DNA of 5,505 bases, taken from positions 23,453 through 28,957 of the forward strand of contig PLTL01000361.1 in NCBI GenBank assembly GCA_003164475.1, read 5' to 3'. Shown in pieces: positions 1 through 5,170 of this stretch. Under the pieces are notes generated by a model, which searched no databases, was not told the DNA's origin, and saw nothing but the letters and a program-made list of their open reading frames with translations. The first letter of the stretch is position 1; each line of letters opens with the position of its first letter. Source of the stretch: Candidatus Dormiibacterota bacterium (GTDB lineage: Bacteria > Chloroflexota > Dormibacteria > UBA8260 > Bog-877). Both the position numbers and the translations under genes were made by a program.

Positions 1-205
1 GTCGCATGCTGCCCGACAGGATCGGCGTCACCATCCAGTTCCCACTGTGCACCGAAAACACCGCGAACCCCAGTGCACCAAGGACCACCACGACCAGCAC
101 TGACCAGATTCCGGTCCGGACACGCCGTGCGACCGTGGCCCTCCGCGGGCGTCCACGACTCCCGCGCTTTGGGGCGGGGTTCTCACCCTCGGGGATCGTC
201 GCCAT
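1..205 (-). CDS. Signal peptidase I, SipW-like, N-terminal part (runs off left edge)
   Basis: This is the first 68 codons of a membrane-bound type I signal peptidase, which cuts signal peptides from exported proteins on the outer face of the membrane. Residues 1-32 form a basic, Arg/Pro-rich cytoplasmic tail. Residues 33-52 are one hydrophobic membrane segment (IWSVLVVVVLGALGFAVFSV). They are followed by WMVTPILSGSM, the family's catalytic box, in which Ser66 (the serine before Met) would be the nucleophile. The general-base residue (Lys, or His in the ER/SipW type) lies outside the window, so the subtype is inferred from the neighbours: two upstream genes on the same strand encode proteins with SipW-cognate signal peptides. 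The ATG is the only usual start after an in-frame TGA. Its ribosome site is weak (GGAGAGG about 14 nt upstream, or AGGA 2 nt upstream). The family call is firm; the SipW subtype is probable. Confidence 0.85.
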   Translation of the reverse strand, partial: MATIPEGENPAPKRGSRGRPRRATVARRVRTGIWSVLVVVVLGALGFAVFSVHSGNWMVTPILSGSMR

Positions 206-423
206 GGTCCTATTGTCTGCCTCTCCGTAACGCGGCTGATCGGAGACCAGGAAGAGCCAATCCGGTCGCCTTCAAAAAGACTCGGTCAAGTCGCAGGCCC
301 ACGCCCATCCTGAGTGTAGAACCCATTGAGACGTTCCCCCCCGGGACAGAATGTTGCCAAGCTCCACTTCCTACCGCGGTCAGATGAATGGGATTCAGGT
401 CAGCCCCCCGCCCCAATGGAGAA

Positions 424-458
424 GCGGCGGCGGGCGACCACGAGGGCCGCGCCGCCGC
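424..458 (-). terminator. Strong GC hairpin 3' of the second TasA-like gene
   Basis: A 9-bp perfect stem (424-432 with 450-458) is followed by a 2-nt bulge and a 5-bp inner stem (435-439 with 445-449) closing a 5-nt loop. On the minus-strand transcript the inner stem contains one G-U wobble. It begins 8 nt after the TAA of the upstream gene and precedes the signal peptidase gene by about 220 nt. There is no clear U-run (the following bases are TTCTCC), so it may be a partial terminator or a 3' stabilising structure that lowers peptidase expression relative to the secreted subunits. Its core, CCACGAGGGCCG, recurs downstream of the other paralogue. Confidence 0.45.
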
Positions 459-466
459 CGAGGCGC

Positions 467-1114
467 TTAGCTTGAGTAGGTCAGCGTCACGTTCACCGTG
501 TCAACGCCGTTCTCAGCGTCAGTGCCGAGTTCAGGGGCGTTGCTAATGACGTCTGTTGGAGGTGAGCCTGCCTGCACGGGGAAGTGCACAGCGGGATAGA
601 TGTAGCCCGACAGGTTGCCGCACCCAGTGTCCTCGTTCCCCGCGTAGAACACAACAGTGTAGGTGTCAGTCGCGGTCGGTGCGATCGAACCACCGACGGG
701 CATGTTGCCTAGCCCCTCGTCCGCTGACATGAGGCCATTGAATACAACGGTGCCGTCGCTGTAGAAGCACATTGACATTTCGCTGGCCAACGCGCTGCCC
801 GGCGTGTTGCCGGAGATGTCCTTCACCTGGAGGTTAATCTCGTTCGCTGTGACCGTACCGTTGTTGGTGATGGTGATGAGTTGGGGCGTACTGATGAACG
901 ACGATCCGACCGGTCCGATGTTCGGGAGGGTCAGGTCGGTCGTGTTTTGGCCACCGCTTGCGTTCGGTGAAGAGAGGACCACGCTGAGATTCCCAGCCGT
1001 GATCGTTTGGCTGCTTGTGGTTTGGGTGGTCCATTGCGCCGCTGCGCCAGCCCCGATCAGGGCGAGAGCCGCAACGCAGAGCCCCCCAAGTATCGCCATT
1101 GTCCGTAGTTTCAT
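467..1114 (-). CDS. TasA/camelysin-like secreted protein with SipW-type signal peptide (paralogue 2)
   Basis: This is a 215-residue exported protein, probably a surface or extracellular-fibre subunit. Residues 1-26 are a signal peptide: basic MKLR, hydrophobic core, then GAGAAA with likely cleavage after Ala26, leaving QWTT. The pattern hydrophobic-GxG-xA-aromatic followed by TITAGNLSV resembles the SipW-cognate signal and first strand of TasA/camelysin proteins. A later block (STPQLITITNNGTVTANEI, residues 75-93) matches the family's beta-sandwich strand with its NNG turn. The mature part is Thr/Ser/Gly/Asn-rich and acidic, with two cysteines (C116 in MCFYS, C165 in TGCG) that could form a disulfide. 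There is no sortase motif or C-terminal anchor. The start has a good ribosome site (AAGGAAGGG) ahead of CTAG-ATG. The upstream paralogue shares its first 30 residues exactly. Fibre formation is inferred from the family and was not observed; another secreted beta-sandwich role is possible. Confidence 0.85.
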   Translation of the reverse strand: MKLRTMAILGGLCVAALALIGAGAAAQWTTQTTSSQTITAGNLSVVLSSPNASGGQNTTDLTLPNIGPVGSSFISTPQLITITNNGTVTANEINLQVKDISGNTPGSALASEMSMCFYSDGTVVFNGLMSADEGLGNMPVGGSIAPTATDTYTVVFYAGNEDTGCGNLSGYIYPAVHFPVQAGSPPTDVISNAPELGTDAENGVDTVNVTLTYSS

Positions 1115-1135
1115 CTAGTCCCTTCCTTCTTTGAT

Positions 1136-1151
1136 GCCTCTGGTTCGAGGC
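1136..1151 (-). promoter_or_regulatory. Leader hairpin with GAACCA loop, upstream of paralogue 2
   Basis: On the minus strand a 5-bp perfect stem (GCCTC/GAGGC) closes the six-base loop GAACCA, ending 21 nt before the ATG and just ahead of the ribosome site. The same loop on a changed stem precedes the other paralogue. Sixteen bases starting at TATCT (5' end of the element) align without gaps at 12 of 16 positions between the two leaders. It may be a 5'-UTR structure affecting mRNA stability or translation; this is inference. Confidence 0.5.
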
Positions 1152-1173
1152 TGCTAGAGATAGAGACGGTGCG

Positions 1174-1188
1174 CGGCCACGAGGGCCG
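1174..1188 (-). other. Small hairpin 3' of paralogue 1, in the intergenic spacer
   Basis: A 5-bp perfect stem (CGGCC/GGCCG) with a 5-nt loop sits 26 nt after the stop of the upstream paralogue. It shares the core CCACGAGGGCCG with the larger hairpin after the downstream paralogue. It is too short and lacks a U-run, so efficient termination is unlikely. The two paralogues are only 100 bp apart and may be cotranscribed, with this element modulating read-through or RNA decay. Confidence 0.35.
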
Positions 1189-1214
1189 GACCGCTACATA
1201 GGCGTGTTCCATGG

Positions 1215-1859
1215 CTAGCCTGAGTACTCCACGGTGATGAACGGAGTGTCACTGCCGTTCTCAGCCGCGGTGAGCAGTTCTGGCGCAGTGCTAGTGCTGC
1301 CTGCCACCAATGGCGTACCGGTACCATACTGCCAGCCCGAATAGCTGCCGCAGCCTGTGACCTGGTCCGCCCCGGCGTAGAACACAGCCGTGTAGTTGTC
1401 GGTACCCAGCGGCGCGAGCGTGGTGGGGTAGAGCCCGATGCTGCCCTCGGCTCCTGACAAGGGACCGTTGTACACAACCCAGCTCTGGCTGTACAGGCAC
1501 ATGTACACTTCGCTGGCCAACGCGGGTCCAGCAGGAGCTGTGCCAGGGGTATCACCCACCGTGAGCGTGATCTCGGTCGCTGTGACCGTGCCGTTGTTGG
1601 TGATGGTGATGAGTTGGGGCGTGCTGGCGAACGAAGATCCGACCAGTCCGACCGCCGGCAATGCAAGGCTGGTGCAGCTACCGTAGGCATCGGTTGCCGT
1701 GCAGCTGCCGGGGCCTGACAACCCCACGCTGAGATAGCCAGATGCTATCTGCTGACTGCTGGTAGTTGTGGTGGTCCATTGCGCCGCTGCGCCAGCCCCG
1801 ATCAAGGCTAGGGCGGCAACGCAGAGCCCACCAAGGATCGCCATTGTCCGTAGTTTCAT
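1215..1859 (-). CDS. TasA/camelysin-like secreted protein with SipW-type signal peptide (paralogue 1)
   Basis: This 214-residue exported protein is first of the tandem pair. Its signal peptide (residues 1-26, likely cleaved after GAGAAA) and first mature residues QWTT are identical to the downstream paralogue, and the DNA is nearly identical there, pointing to a recent duplication or ongoing conversion. IASGYLSV at 38-45 is the family's first strand and STPQLITITNNGTVTA at 79-94 the conserved central strand-turn. The C-terminal APEL-TAAENG-DT block (192-205) is also shared. The middle has diverged: it carries an extra insert with Cys53 and Cys62 besides the shared pair C121 and C170, so perhaps two disulfides. 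There is no cell-wall anchor. The start is fixed by GAGGA 4 nt before ATG. It is likely secreted and processed by the SipW-like peptidase encoded downstream, then assembled or retained at the surface. The family assignment rests on signal and strand motifs and is good; the exact function is open. Confidence 0.85.
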   Translation of the reverse strand: MKLRTMAILGGLCVAALALIGAGAAAQWTTTTTSSQQIASGYLSVGLSGPGSCTATDAYGSCTSLALPAVGLVGSSFASTPQLITITNNGTVTATEITLTVGDTPGTAPAGPALASEVYMCLYSQSWVVYNGPLSGAEGSIGLYPTTLAPLGTDNYTAVFYAGADQVTGCGSYSGWQYGTGTPLVAGSTSTAPELLTAAENGSDTPFITVEYSG

Positions 1860-1877
1860 CTAGTCCTCAATCTATGA

Positions 1878-1895
1878 GGCCCCTGGTTCGGGGCC
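1878..1895 (-). promoter_or_regulatory. Leader hairpin with GAACCA loop, upstream of paralogue 1
   Basis: On the minus strand a 6-bp perfect stem (GGCCCC/GGGGCC) closes the loop GAACCA and ends 18 nt before the ATG. Compared with the leader of paralogue 2 the loop is unchanged, the second pair from the loop changes from C-G to U-A, and one extra outer pair is present. This is consistent with selection on an RNA structure, though one covarying pair is limited evidence. Confidence 0.5.
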
Positions 1896-2327
1896 GCTGC
1901 AGATAACGAACCCAGTCGCTGCTCATGCTGCGGGGTTCCGCTGTGATCGAGGACTCAGCCCGATTGGGCCTCAGTCACGGTTTTCGCCTCACGGGTGGGT
2001 ACGACTGCGGGCTCGTTGTCGTTGAGCACCGCCGGTCGCTCCGCTACAAATCCAGACGCACCCTCCTCCCAACAAACGCTGGCTCACAGGGTTGGGTGGA
2101 CCACTCCCCAGATCTTTGCTCTCTCTGGCCTACCCAGCCCTACGCCGACTGTGTTCCACTCAAGAAACACGTACTCCGAGTGGCAATCGGTTGCCAGCCC
2201 CTCCTTTCCAGATTGACGAGACTGTAGCACGTTTGACGGGCTGGTAACGCTGTTATGTTCAAAAGAACAGGAGCGTTACACCGTCTTCAGATCAGCACTG
2301 GCGGGGTTCGAGGGGTCCAGAGGCATT
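1896..2327. other. Intergenic region upstream of the TasA-like genes, no convincing gene
   Basis: No frame on either strand shows recognisable motifs or the strong third-position GC bias of the neighbours; the longest plus-strand frame (1925-2227) reads like random sequence. The promoter of the secreted-protein genes should lie near the left end, but no clear -35/-10 pair was found. TTATCT just upstream of the leader hairpin is only a weak candidate. The right part is rich in inverted repeats: TGGCAA-TCGG-TTGCCA (2181-2196), CCACTC/GAGTGG (around 2156-2183) and the large palindrome at 2244-2279. TTGACG occurs twice, 20 bp apart (2213 and 2233). Confidence 0.5.
2244..2279. repeat. 36-bp nested inverted repeat (possible operator or recombination site)
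   Basis: The outer arms GTAACGCT (2244-2251) and AGCGTTAC (2272-2279) are perfect 8-bp complements. Inside, TGTTC-AAAA-GAACA (2256-2269) is a second perfect 5-bp inverted repeat with a 4-nt centre. The site is AT-rich compared with its surroundings. It lies between the secreted-protein genes and the broken small reading frame. There is no U-run for termination in either direction, so a protein-binding or recombination site is at least as likely as a terminator. Confidence 0.5.
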
Positions 2328-2372
2328 GGCTGAGATCAGTGGTAGGCGGCGTAGGTGCCGATCAGGGAGACC
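2328..2372. repeat. Distal copy of a 45-bp direct repeat of the CPBP gene 3' end
   Basis: This segment matches 3410-3454 at 38 of 45 positions, in the same orientation, 1,082 bp apart. In the other copy it spans the last codons, stop and first bases after the CPBP protease gene. Here it ends a small minus-strand frame in the same phase (GTYAAYH-stop against GTHAACH-stop). A duplicated gene 3' end is what integration at the end of a gene leaves behind, but no integrase is visible. Confidence 0.5.
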
Positions 2373-2530
2373 GTCTCACCCTCGATAGGAGAAGGGCTGA
2401 ACTCGAGGTGCATGAGGCTACCCCAGAAGGGTTCCGTTCCTGGCGGCCAGTCGCCGCTGACCTAGACGTCACGGCCGGGGGCAACCTTGGAAAGGAGTTT
2501 CGAGCGTGTCAGCAGCACTGACTCACTCAT
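2336..2530 (-). pseudogene. Small reading frame interrupted by in-frame TAG (possible gene remnant)
   Basis: From an ATG at 2530 the frame reads MSESVLLTRSKLLSKVAPGRDV, then TAG (2464-2462), and continues in the same frame for 42 more codons (VSGDWPPGTEPFWGSLMHLE... to ...SLIGTYAAYH) before TGA. The part after the amber codon looks protein-like, alternating hydrophobic and polar residues as in a beta hairpin. There is no good ribosome site. I do not recognise a family. It could be a small gene killed by a nonsense mutation, the end of an older gene, or a chance frame. Amber read-through is a remote alternative. Confidence 0.3.
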
Positions 2531-2632
2531 GCCCCCAGCCGCTTATGGTAAGGATAACATCGATCGTCACCAGTTAACACCGGCGACGGACTTCAGTTCA
2601 ACAGAGTGACCGGCTGGCACGGCTCGGGGCGC

Positions 2633-3343
2633 CTATCCGTGGTCCCCCGTAGTCGGCACAGGACCCACCTGGGCGGCACCCCCTTCAGGACCGTCCGGAG
2701 CGGCGCGTCCGCGGCGGCACATCGCCCGCCATCGTGCAGGGAGGTTAGCGTCGCGCGTTCGTGCCCGCGTGGGCGCGCCGGAGGGCAACCGGCCAGTGGC
2801 GCACGCGACCCGTGACGGTGATCTCCGGCCGATCCCCAGCGCCCGGCTCTGCGCCGTGGCCGGCGCCGTTACTACACCACCTCTGGCCTTCCTTTCCTCA
2901 GCGATGGCCTCACCACGCATGCGCCGCCACCCGGCCCTGGCCCGGTAGGGAAGCAAACGGCTGTCAGCCGGCCCTCCCACGCCAAAGCCCACGCACCCCA
3001 GCGCATCTGGACTCGTTGGCAGCGCCGCCAGGAGGACCGCCGCGCCTCCGAGCCAGGTAGGTAGCTCGACCAGCGGAGCGCCGAGATACAAGGGGACCCG
3101 GGCCTCCCGGCTCACGAGGCGAGGGTCACAGCTCCAGCCAAGTTCCAGCGACAGCAGCACCATTGACTTCGGGGTGAGGACTGCCTGGCGGATGGGTGCA
3201 CCGCTCGTTGGCACGATCAACCAGTGGGTGGTCTCATCGGCCCGTAACGCCAGCACCAGGACACCCAGCAGCGTCCCTACCCTCCGCTGAGCGCATCCTT
3301 GGTGGTCGGTCGTGGCGGGCGACTGACGGGTCCGTGCCACCAA
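2633..3343 (-). CDS. Doubtful hypothetical protein (possibly decayed gene)
   Basis: A 236-codon open frame begins with TTG. Over its first 120 or so codons, base composition by codon position is mildly coding-like (third above first above second position GC), but weaker than in the genes to its right. This part has two short hydrophobic stretches (VGTLLGVLVLAL at 22-33, GGAAVLLAALP at 99-109). The last 100 residues are Arg/Pro/Gly-rich and look like translated noncoding high-GC DNA. No domain or motif is recognised and no clear ribosome site is seen. It lies between the two copies of the 45-bp direct repeat. It may be a lineage-specific gene, a decayed one, or no gene at all. Confidence 0.25.
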   Translation of the reverse strand: MVARTRQSPATTDHQGCAQRRVGTLLGVLVLALRADETTHWLIVPTSGAPIRQAVLTPKSMVLLSLELGWSCDPRLVSREARVPLYLGAPLVELPTWLGGAAVLLAALPTSPDALGCVGFGVGGPADSRLLPYRARAGWRRMRGEAIAEERKARGGVVTAPATAQSRALGIGRRSPSRVACATGRLPSGAPTRARTRDANLPARWRAMCRRGRAAPDGPEGGAAQVGPVPTTGDHG

Positions 3344-3351
3344 ACTGACGG
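3322..3351. repeat. Pair of 8-bp direct repeats with 22-bp period
   Basis: ACTGACGG occurs at 3322-3329 and again at 3344-3351, about two helical turns apart. The pair lies between the CPBP gene's stop and the doubtful downstream frame. The spacing would suit a dimeric regulator, but an 8-bp match may be chance. Confidence 0.25.
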
Positions 3352-3409
3352 ACTTGTTACGCCGCCATCAGAGGAGCCACGGCTGGGTCCGATCGGCGCC
3401 GAGGAGGGG

Positions 3410-3454
3410 GGCCGAGATCAGTGGCAGGCGGCGTGGGTGCCCATCACGAAGATC
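3410..3454. repeat. Proximal copy of the 45-bp direct repeat, at the CPBP gene 3' end
   Basis: This is the partner of 2328-2372 (38 of 45 identical). It covers the last 11 codons and the stop of the intramembrane protease gene plus 8 bp beyond. All differences inside the coding part change the amino acid, so the similarity was not kept by protein selection alone. Confidence 0.5.
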
Positions 3455-4191
3455 GCCACCACCGCGATCAGGTTGAAGCATGCGTGCAGCACCATTCCCG
3501 GCACCAGCGATCGGGATCGCTCGTAGACGAGGGCCAGGGCCAATCCAGCGATGAACAGTGACGGGCCCAGGAGCAGGATCGAGCCGCCCACGGACAGGGT
3601 GTGAGCCAGGGCGAAGACGGCGGCGCTGATGAGCACCGACAGGGTCACCCCCAGGCGGGGCCGCAGGCCCCCGTATATGAATCCCCGGAAGACGATCTCC
3701 TCCACGATGGGGGCGATGATGGCGATGGAGATCACCGCCAGGTAGGGATCGCCCCCGAAGGCCTGGGAAATGGTGCAGTCCTGGGGGTTCTTTATCCCTC
3801 CCAGGAGGGGGGAGAGGAACTCCGAGATGAGCCCGGTCAGGATCTGGAGCGCCAGCGCTGCGGGCGGCATCAGGATCACCAGCCAGAGCGGAGCCCGGTG
3901 AATGCCCAGCCGGGCCCAGGCGCGCCCGGACCGGCGGCTGGCGAAGAAGACCACGATCGCCAGCAGCGCTCCGTAGAAGGCGAGGGTGGTCGCGAAGTTG
4001 TAGTAAGGCAGGATCACCTTGAAGGGGTGCCCGGTCAGCGACCGGATCACCCCCACCTGGTGTAGCCCGAGCACCACGATCGCGGGCACGACGAGTGCCA
4101 CCACCAGGGCCGGGACCGCCACCACCGTGGCCAGGAGGATCTGACGCAGGCCCCAGGTGACCTCGGCGCTCGCTGGGTCCGTCGGCTCCAC
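3418..4191 (-). CDS. CPBP family intramembrane glutamic endopeptidase
   Basis: This 257-residue polytopic membrane protein belongs to the CPBP (CAAX protease/bacteriocin-processing, Rce1-like) family. About seven hydrophobic segments are visible, roughly at 17-43, 63-84, 100-122, 150-172, 183-199, 203-222 and 229-250. All three family motifs are present: EEIVFR (E164, E165, R169), FALAH (F193, H197) and HACFN (H236, N240). The glutamate/histidine site should therefore be competent for peptide-bond cleavage inside the membrane. The length is normal for the family. The start is GTG with GAGG 8 nt upstream, and this choice leaves 14 bp after the preceding gene's stop, so the two are probably one operon. 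The substrate is unknown. Bacterial members act in bacteriocin maturation or self-immunity, or on unknown membrane proteins. The 3' end coincides with a direct repeat found again 1,082 bp away. Confidence 0.93.
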   Translation of the reverse strand: MEPTDPASAEVTWGLRQILLATVVAVPALVVALVVPAIVVLGLHQVGVIRSLTGHPFKVILPYYNFATTLAFYGALLAIVVFFASRRSGRAWARLGIHRAPLWLVILMPPAALALQILTGLISEFLSPLLGGIKNPQDCTISQAFGGDPYLAVISIAIIAPIVEEIVFRGFIYGGLRPRLGVTLSVLISAAVFALAHTLSVGGSILLLGPSLFIAGLALALVYERSRSLVPGMVLHACFNLIAVVAIFVMGTHAACH

Positions 4192-4205
4192 GCCTGGCGC
4201 CTCGA

Positions 4206-4874
4206 TCAGAGGTCGGGTCCCCGCCCTGAGCGGGGACGAGCCGGTCCCCCGGCGTCGGGTCCGGCCGGCTCAACCCAGCCCGGCGAGGACGCCGAGGGCG
4301 GCGGCGGCGCGGAACCGATCCAGGGGATCGGCTGCCGGTCCAGCGGCAGAGCCTCCCCCGCGGCCCCCTCCACCTGTTCCGGCACCGCGTGCCTGGCCAC
4401 GGGCCGGGGCTGGGTTGGCGGGCCGGTGCGCACCCAGAGGAACGCCAGCCCGGCGGTGATGAGGAGGTAGATGACGGCGAAGAGCCAGGAGCTCTGGAGC
4501 ACCCCGACCGCTACGGCAGCGGGCAGCTGCAGGACCAGCCCGACGGTCACCGCGGCCGGCCTTCGCGCCAGGCGGGACCAGGGCCGCAGCACCGCCAGCG
4601 AACCGCTCAGGATGAGGGCGTCCCCGACCAGGCCCAGGAGAGCCCCCGCGAACACCAGGGCGAACTCCGGCGGTCCCTGCGGGGCCCCCAGGTGGGCTAT
4701 CGCGCCGCCGAGCGCCAGCAGCGCCAGCAGATTGGCGACCACCGAGACCGCCGAGACCGCCAGCAGCGCCAGGGCCAGCCGAACCTGCCACTCGCCGGCC
4801 GGCCCCAGGGACGTCTCCGCTGGCGGGGGAATCGACGCCGGCCGGCTGCGGCGCTGACGGCGCGGCTGGTTCAC
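4206..4874 (-). CDS. Four-helix membrane protein with proline-rich C-terminal tail
   Basis: From the GTG at 4874 this is a 222-residue membrane protein. A basic N-terminal tail ([10 protein letters not shown]) precedes four hydrophobic segments, at about residues 31-59, 70-95, 107-127 and 129-149. A cytoplasmic-looking, Pro/Ala/Gly-rich C-terminal tail of some 70 residues contains [13 protein letters not shown] and GWVEPAG. No catalytic motif or named family is recognised. Codon use is strongly GC-rich at third positions across the helices and tail. An upstream in-frame GTG at 4973 would add 33 residues, but that stretch has A/T-ending codons unlike the rest, so I prefer the shorter form. Neither start has a convincing ribosome site. 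It is followed 14 bp later by the CPBP protease gene, so it could be a partner or substrate of that protease; this is inference. Confidence 0.75.
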   Translation of the reverse strand: MNQPRRQRRSRPASIPPPAETSLGPAGEWQVRLALALLAVSAVSVVANLLALLALGGAIAHLGAPQGPPEFALVFAGALLGLVGDALILSGSLAVLRPWSRLARRPAAVTVGLVLQLPAAVAVGVLQSSWLFAVIYLLITAGLAFLWVRTGPPTQPRPVARHAVPEQVEGAAGEALPLDRQPIPWIGSAPPPPSASSPGWVEPAGPDAGGPARPRSGRGPDL

Positions 4875-5170
4875 GATCGGGCGCCGGCGCCGCCCGTCGA
4901 TTCCCTTGCGGCTCCTGGTCGCGGTGCGGGCACGGGCACATGATGCACGATGCTCCCCGCCAGGCCAGCGCACGTCGGCCCCCGAGGTGCCGGCTCGCCA
5001 TCCGCGCCGATCTCGATCCCGACGATGCGGCCGCCGACTGGCCGTACCGTCCGAGGAGCTCCGGTCCCCGACCGCGACGCCGGGGAGCTCTCGAAAAAGT
5101 CGTACGCGAGGCCCGCAGGCCCACGTTCCCGCGCCCGGTCCGAATTCGAGCCCAGCCTATAATCGCCGTC
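4875..5170. other. Divergent intergenic region between the membrane operon and dxs
   Basis: This spacer should hold promoters for both directions. The plus-strand side has a consensus -10 box directly before dxs. On the minus strand no clear promoter was found. Long antisense frames cross this region, as expected in high-GC DNA, but none has recognisable motifs. If the longer GTG start of the membrane protein is used, the spacer shrinks to 4974-5170. Confidence 0.5.
5158..5163 (+). promoter_or_regulatory. Consensus -10 box (TATAAT) of dxs
   Basis: TATAAT stands 7 nt before the ATG of dxs, which would place transcription start at or within a base or two of the A of the start codon. No Shine-Dalgarno sequence lies between them, so a leaderless mRNA is likely. 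The -35 region (around CCGGTC with a 17-bp spacer) is poor. Confidence 0.65.

Noticed and set aside
1136..1151. GGTTCGAGG resembling a tRNA T-arm
   Set aside because: The stem places the loop as TGGTTC, not a 7-nt T-loop, and no acceptor, D or anticodon arms are found around it.
1952..1976. Imperfect dyad GACT-GCCC-GATT-GGGC-AGTC as an operator
   Set aside because: Both arms are only 4 bp and separated by unequal internal loops, within chance expectation for GC-rich DNA.
2257..2268. GTTC-AAAA-GAAC as an actinobacterial LexA (SOS) box
   Set aside because: The half-sites are in the opposite order to the GAAC-N4-GTTC consensus, and the reverse complement does not change that.
2255..2521. Plus-strand 88-codon frame starting inside the palindrome
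   Set aside because: No motifs, no ribosome site, random-looking residues, and largely antisense to the more protein-like minus-strand frame.
3368..4273. A 301-codon frame overlapping the CPBP gene on the same strand
   Set aside because: It is the longer frame but reads as Pro/Arg/Gly-rich low-complexity sequence; the other frame holds all three CPBP motifs and the membrane segments.
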